From Acidobacteria bacterium RIFCSPLOWO2_12_FULL_66_21 (GTDB lineage Bacteria; Acidobacteriota; Vicinamibacteria; Vicinamibacterales; 2-12-FULL-66-21): a stretch of 64,000 nucleotides of DNA. The notes beneath the pieces were generated by a model that was given only the letters and a program-made list of their open reading frames with translations, ran no database searches and was not told where the DNA came from. This document shows positions 60,118-64,000 of the stretch, piece by piece. Numbering within the stretch: the first letter of the stretch is position 1; every line of letters starts with the position of its first letter. Where the stretch lies: NCBI GenBank assembly GCA_001767455.1, contig MELC01000091.1, forward strand, positions 84,102-148,101. The letters run 5' to 3'. Position numbers and translations under genes: made by a program.

Positions 60118-60740
60118 CACCAGCCATGACGAAATCGGTTTGGGGCGCTCGCATCCGGTTGGCTGCCGCCATCGTGCTTCTCACGGGGACGATGTCGTGC
60201 GGAGACCTGACCCGGCAGGGGCAGGCGAGCTCGTATTTGATCGTCGCCTCCTTGGAGGCCACCTCGGGGGCGGACCCGGGCGCGTTCAGCACCGTGCTGT
60301 CCTCCGATGTCGTCACGCTCGTGGACGATGTGCCGTCGGTGTTCGCCGATCCCGCCCGCGTCACGCTCACGATCGGGATGAAGGACGCGGGCTCGACCGG
60401 GTCGCCCTCGACGCCGACGATCGTCAACCGGATCACCGTCGATCGGTACCACGTCAGCTACGTGCGCGCCGACGGACGAAACACGCCCGGCATCGACGTG
60501 CCGTACCCGTTCGACGGCGCCTTCACGGCGACGGTCTCGTCGGGCGAGACGACTGCGGGGTTCATTCTCGTGCGCCTTCAGGCGAAGGAAGAGGCGCCCC
60601 TCAAGGCGCTGGCGTTCGGTCCGACCGTCATTTCCACGATTGCGGAAATCACCTTCTACGGCCACGATCAGACCGGCCGGGAGGTCAGCGTGACCGGCCG
60701 CATGGACGTGCATTTTGCGAATTTTGCCGACCCGCAGTAA
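60114..60740 (+). CDS. Putative lipoprotein after pilQ
   Basis: 208 residues with a signal peptide ending in a lipobox (LLTGTMSC, Cys near residue 29), followed by a beta-rich domain without known motif (SSYLIVASLEATSGADPGAF; GFILVRLQAKEEAPLKAL). The ATG at 60114 overlaps the pilQ stop (60126 is an in-frame alternative). Its place suggests a pilus- or envelope-related outer-membrane lipoprotein. Confidence 0.7.
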   Translation: MTPAMTKSVWGARIRLAAAIVLLTGTMSCGDLTRQGQASSYLIVASLEATSGADPGAFSTVLSSDVVTLVDDVPSVFADPARVTLTIGMKDAGSTGSPSTPTIVNRITVDRYHVSYVRADGRNTPGIDVPYPFDGAFTATVSSGETTAGFILVRLQAKEEAPLKALAFGPTVISTIAEITFYGHDQTGREVSVTGRMDVHFANFADPQ

Positions 60741-60772
60741 CAACGGACAATCGGAAAAGGGACTCCCCGGGG

Positions 60773-60789
60773 CGCCGGCGATGCCGGCG
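60773..60789. other. CGCCGGC-GAT-GCCGGCG hairpin
   Basis: A perfect 7-bp stem with a 3-nt GAT loop in the spacer between the two lipoprotein genes, 8 nt before the second gene's ATG. No T-run, so it is not a classical terminator. Confidence 0.5.
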
Positions 60790-60797
60790 GTTGAAAT

Positions 60798-62090
60798 ATG
60801 AAACGAGCTATTCTGCACGGGATCGGAAGGGCGGGCGTCGCGGCGCTGATCGCGCTCGTGGCCGGCGGCTGCACGATGAAGAACCAGGCCGCGCCGCCGC
60901 TTGCGGGGCCGTCGACCTTCGGCACGGCGATCACAGTCAGCGTCACGCCGGACGTCCTGACGCAGGACGGGGCCAGCCAGGCGCTGGTGACGATTACCGC
61001 GCGCGACGCGGCGGGGCAGCCGCTGCGCAACCTGTCGCTGCGCACCGAGATCATGGTCAACGGCCAGTTGACCGACTTCGGATCCCTCTCCGCCCGCAAC
61101 CTGGTCACCGGCTCGGACGGCCGCGCGACGCTCGTCTATACGGCCCCCGCGGCGCCGGCGCAGTCGGTGGACACCCTCACGGTCGTTGACATTCTCGTGA
61201 CGCCAATCGGCTCGGATTTCAACAATTCGACGACCCAGCTCGCTTCGATTCGACTCGTGCCGCCCGGGATCGTCATCCCTCCGGACGGCCTGGTCGCGAG
61301 ATTCACCGTGACGCCGTCGGCGCCGAGCGACCATCAGGCCGTGTTCTTCGACGCGTCCACCAGCAGCGCGTCCTCGACGAATCCCATCGTGTCGTACGCG
61401 TGGGACTTCGGCGACGGCGGCACCGGCAGCGGCAGGACCGCGACCCATTCGTACGATGTGGCCGGCTCCTTCATCGCGAAGGTGACGATCTCGGATGCAT
61501 TCGGGCGGTCCGCGTCGGCGGTGCAAACCGTCTTCGTCGGACAGGGCGCGGCGCCGGTCCCGTCGTTCACCTTCTCGCCGACGACGCCGCAGGTGAACCA
61601 GGACGTGAGCTTCAACGCCTCCGCGTCCACCGCCGGCTCGGGCAGGCGCATCGTGAGCTACACGTGGGACTTCGGCGACGGCGATCAGAAGACGACCGAG
61701 TCGTCCACGACGACGCATGACTTCGTCAGGGCAGGCACCTTCCAGGTCACGCTGACGGTCACCGACGACGTCGGGCACATCGGCTCGATCACCAGATCGG
61801 TCCCCGTGGGCAGCTCCGGTCCGACCGCGGACTTCACCGTCTCGCCGACCGATCCGGCTCCTGGCCAGACGGTCTTCGTGAACGCGACGGCGTCGTCGCC
61901 CGCGCAGGGGCACACGATCGTCAGCTACACGTGGGACTTCGGCAACGGGACAGGGACGTCAGGGACCAACCCGCAGGCGAGTACCGTGTATACCGCCGAA
62001 GGCACGTATACGATCACGCTGACCGTCACCGACGAGGCAGGCAACACCGGGACGACGTCGAAGACCGTCTCGGTCAAGTTCCCCTCATGA
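60798..62090 (+). CDS. PKD-repeat lipoprotein with Ig-like N-terminal domain
   Basis: 430 residues. Lipoprotein signal (LIALVAGGC, Cys about residue 27), an invasin/Big-1-like Ig domain (TVSVTPDVLTQDGASQALVT, about 45-150), and three PKD domains (about 165-255, 258-345, 345-428), each with the SYxWDFGDG/SYTWDFGNG signature and a closing VTVTD-type strand. Probably surface-exposed or periplasmic, for adhesion or polysaccharide contact. It follows the pil operon in the same direction. Confidence 0.85.
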   Translation: MKRAILHGIGRAGVAALIALVAGGCTMKNQAAPPLAGPSTFGTAITVSVTPDVLTQDGASQALVTITARDAAGQPLRNLSLRTEIMVNGQLTDFGSLSARNLVTGSDGRATLVYTAPAAPAQSVDTLTVVDILVTPIGSDFNNSTTQLASIRLVPPGIVIPPDGLVARFTVTPSAPSDHQAVFFDASTSSASSTNPIVSYAWDFGDGGTGSGRTATHSYDVAGSFIAKVTISDAFGRSASAVQTVFVGQGAAPVPSFTFSPTTPQVNQDVSFNASASTAGSGRRIVSYTWDFGDGDQKTTESSTTTHDFVRAGTFQVTLTVTDDVGHIGSITRSVPVGSSGPTADFTVSPTDPAPGQTVFVNATASSPAQGHTIVSYTWDFGNGTGTSGTNPQASTVYTAEGTYTITLTVTDEAGNTGTTSKTVSVKFPS

Positions 62091-62093
62091 TCG

Positions 62094-62633
62094 ATGGCCG
62101 ACAGTCCGCGCATTGAGGAGCTGAAACGCCGGGTCCAGTCGGACCCGGCGTCCATCGCCTTCGCGGCGCTTGCCGAGGAATACCGCCGCGCCGGGCGTTT
62201 CGAAGACGCCATCCAGACCTGCGTCACCGGACTCCAGCGGCACCCCGCGTATCTCTCCGCGCACGTCACCCTCGGCCGCGCCCTGATCGAGGTCGGGCGG
62301 TACGACGAGGCCCGCGAGGAGCTGGAGCACGTGCTGCGGGCCGCGCCGGAGAACCTCGCGGCGATCCGCGGCCTTGCCGACATTCACCACCGGAGCGGGG
62401 AGTCAGTCGAGCAGTACGCCGCGGAGGACTTCCACGAACGGACCGTGACGCCCGCCGCGGAGGGCGCGCCCAAAGCCTCCCTTTCCACCGACAGGGCGAC
62501 GCTGGCGCCGGAACCGGTGGCTGTCGAACCCGCGGCCGCACCAGGGCACGGCACCCCCGAGGCGCCGCTGAACGATCCGGTTCTCGCGGACCTCGAAGAC
62601 TTCCTGGCTGCCGTTATCCACGCGCGGGGATGA
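62094..62633 (+). CDS. TPR-containing protein
   Basis: 179 residues with two to three tetratricopeptide repeats (FAALAEEYRRAGRFEDAIQT, YLSAHVTLGRALIEVGRYDE, about 20-100) and a proline/alanine-rich tail ending in a short helix (NDPVLADLEDFLAAVIHARG). No signal peptide. It overlaps the peptidase gene by 4 nt. Confidence 0.75.
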   Translation: MADSPRIEELKRRVQSDPASIAFAALAEEYRRAGRFEDAIQTCVTGLQRHPAYLSAHVTLGRALIEVGRYDEAREELEHVLRAAPENLAAIRGLADIHHRSGESVEQYAAEDFHERTVTPAAEGAPKASLSTDRATLAPEPVAVEPAAAPGHGTPEAPLNDPVLADLEDFLAAVIHARG

Positions 62634-63766
62634 CGCTCTCCGGCCCTGCATTCGGGCGGCGGATTGCAGAACTGCGGACGTCGATGGTCGCGTCCGCCGT
62701 CGATGCGTTCGTCGTCACGTCCCGTCCGAACCTGTTCTATCTCACCGGATTCGACGGGTCGGCGGGCGCCGCCCTCATCAGGCCCACGCGCGCCTTTCTC
62801 ATGGTGGACTTCCGGTATCTGACGGCCGCGCGTGACATGCTGGCCGCCCGCGGCGAGCGGGCGATCGCCCTCGAGCGCGTTGATGGAGACCACGACGAGG
62901 CCATCGTCGCGCTCCTCGAGCGCGAGGGGGCCCAGCGCATCGGCGTCGAGGCCGAGTCGATGTCGATCGGCCGGTTCACCCGGCTGTCGACGGCGCTGGC
63001 TTCGGCGGCCTCGCCCGGCGTCGACGGGAGCGGATGCCCGGCGCTCGTGCCGCTGGAGCGCCTCGTCGAGTCGATGCGGGCGGTAAAGGACGACTGGGAG
63101 ATCGCCGTGCTGCGCGAAGCGGCGCGGCGGCTGTCGGCGGTGGCGCGCGAGATCCCCGCGCTCGCGCGCGAAGGACGCGAGGAAGTCGAGATCGCCGACG
63201 ACATCAACGCCGCGATCCGCCGGGCGGGCTTCAGCCGGCCGGCCTTCGAGACGATCGTGGCGTCGGGCCCGAACAGCGCGCTGCCGCACGCACGGCCGGG
63301 CCGGCGCCGGCTCCAGTCCGGCGACGGGGTGGTGCTGGACTTCGGGGGCGTCTACGACGGATACTGCGTGGATCTTACGCGCACGATCCAGGTGGGCCGG
63401 TGGCGGCCCGACTTTCGACGGATCTTCGACGCGGTCCTCGAAGCGCAGCGCACCGCCATTGCCGCGGTGCGGCCTGGCGTCTCGGGCCGGAGCCTCGACC
63501 GCGCCGCGCGCGACGTCCTGACCCGCCACGGGCTCGGCGACGCGTTCGGGCACGGCACGGGGCACGGCCTGGGCCTCGAGGTGCACGAGGAGCCGCGGAT
63601 CAGCAGAACGGCGCCGGACAGCGACGGCGCGCTCGCACCCGGGATGGTCTTCACGATCGAGCCGGGGGCCTACGTGGCGGGCACCGGCGGCGTGCGGATT
63701 GAGGACGACGTGCTGGTGACCGAGGGCGGCTGCGAAGTCCTCACCGACGTACCGAAGGAGATTTAG
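62630..63766 (+). CDS. pepQ: Xaa-Pro aminopeptidase / M24 metallopeptidase
   Basis: 378 residues. An N-terminal creatinase-like domain (about 10-130; YLTGFDGSAGAALI) and the pita-bread catalytic domain with all five metal ligands visible: two Asp in VLDFGGVYDGYCVDLTRT, His in FGHGTGHGLGLEVHEEP, Glu in VFTIEPGAYV and Glu in GVRIEDDVLVT. It cleaves X-Pro bonds in the cytoplasm; PepP-like or PepQ-like specificity cannot be told apart with confidence. Confidence 0.9.
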   Translation: MTLSGPAFGRRIAELRTSMVASAVDAFVVTSRPNLFYLTGFDGSAGAALIRPTRAFLMVDFRYLTAARDMLAARGERAIALERVDGDHDEAIVALLEREGAQRIGVEAESMSIGRFTRLSTALASAASPGVDGSGCPALVPLERLVESMRAVKDDWEIAVLREAARRLSAVAREIPALAREGREEVEIADDINAAIRRAGFSRPAFETIVASGPNSALPHARPGRRRLQSGDGVVLDFGGVYDGYCVDLTRTIQVGRWRPDFRRIFDAVLEAQRTAIAAVRPGVSGRSLDRAARDVLTRHGLGDAFGHGTGHGLGLEVHEEPRISRTAPDSDGALAPGMVFTIEPGAYVAGTGGVRIEDDVLVTEGGCEVLTDVPKEI

Positions 63767-64000
63767 CAGGTGCTCGGTGCAGGGTGCTGGGTGCCTGGGT
63801 GCGCCGAGGGCGCGCACGGCGCGCCCTGCGAGCCGGGGCCCCCGACGCGCGTTCTTGGCGCGTTGGGGTGGGAGGGAGCGGAGCGGGGCGGAGGGGCCCC
63901 CGCGAGCGACCGAGCCGGGGTCCGGGGCGCAGGCCGAACGCCTAGGGCGCGCACGGCGCGCCCTGCGAGCCGGGGCCCCCGACGCGCGTTCTTGGCGCGT
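63767..64000. repeat. GGTGC tract and a 137-bp GC-rich tandem repeat at the window end
   Basis: About 63769-63806 is a GGTGCTGGGTGCC-type tract. From 63807 a GC-rich unit (GGGCGCGCACGGCGCGCCC, then GAGCCGGGGCCCCCGACGCG and TTCTTGGCGCGT) recurs at 63944, giving a period of 137 bp; the second copy runs out of the window. It contains long palindromes (GGGCGCGCacggcGCGCCC; GGGGCCCC). No gene is supported in these 234 nt. Confidence 0.8.

Noticed and set aside
60773..60797. Intrinsic terminator before the PKD lipoprotein
   Set aside because: The hairpin is strong but not followed by a T-run and lies too close to the next start codon.

Overview
This is a compact, GC-rich (high-60s per cent by eye) chromosomal segment from a Gram-negative (diderm) bacterium. 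Evidence for two membranes is LolA, a type IV pilus PilQ secretin, a second lipoprotein secretin, and the Mpl peptidoglycan-recycling ligase, which implies meso-diaminopimelate peptidoglycan. Long runs of ATGA/GTGA-overlapping genes, frequent GTG and TTG starts, many TPR proteins, an NtrY/NtrX pair next to a DUF4390 protein, and intergenic spacers packed with heptamer-like repeats together suggest a soil or sediment Acidobacteriota of the Vicinamibacteria type. That placement is inference. Nearly everything is core housekeeping; there is no prophage, transposase, CRISPR array or rRNA operon.

Layout. 1-3225 (minus): groES-groEL start with a sigma70-like promoter and a variant CIRCE operator, a small Fis-type regulator, purC carrying an in-frame repeat insertion, and a DUF4097-like protein. 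3349-9232 (plus): a membrane flippase/synthase-like protein, nrdR, DUF4390, ntrY, ntrX. 9287-15092 (plus): ftcD, a TPR membrane protein, an RDD protein, pgpA, cinA, thpR, plsY. 15089-25266 (plus): gpsA, ftsY, ribD-ribE-ribBA, then ffh-rpsP-khpA-rimM-trmD-rplS-rnhB, so both protein parts of the SRP pathway and a classic ribosome-maturation operon lie close together. 25272-29822 (plus): a large TPR protein, a small membrane protein, thiE, a RodZ-like protein, an unassigned protein. 29826-32765 (minus): a small protein, polX and a GHMP kinase. 32886-40137 (plus): a wall recycling and synthesis block (nagZ, ldcA, mpl, then pxpB-pxpC, murB, murA). 40160-46833 (minus): a secretin, lolA, a cysteine-less rhodanese, a small zinc-ribbon protein and a large PEGA pseudokinase. 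47007-48589 (plus): a small protein, tRNA-Ala(CGC), pfkA. 48720-54275 (minus): rplM-rpsI-rpsB-tsf-pyrH-frr-thrC. 54724-63766 (plus): pilMNOPQ preceded by a near-consensus sigma54 promoter, two lipoproteins, a TPR protein and an M24 peptidase.

The most unusual content is between the genes. Almost every spacer longer than about 50 bp holds arrays of 7-9 bp units. In most cases one array is followed by an array of the reverse complement, giving a satellite-armed palindrome. The unit differs from spacer to spacer (CTGGAAG, CACGAAGGC, TTGCCGA, CGTGAATT, CAGCTAT, GGCAGCA, CCCAACT), but the two arms of one spacer match each other. Some contain a further structured core: a three-way-junction-like fold upstream of ffh and a 30-nt inverted repeat upstream of lolA. 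A separate GC-rich hairpin element sits directly before the start codons of rimM, rplS and one unassigned gene. A third dispersed repeat occurs twice in spacers and once inside purC in frame. Several genes borrow their stop codon or an alternative start from these repeats.
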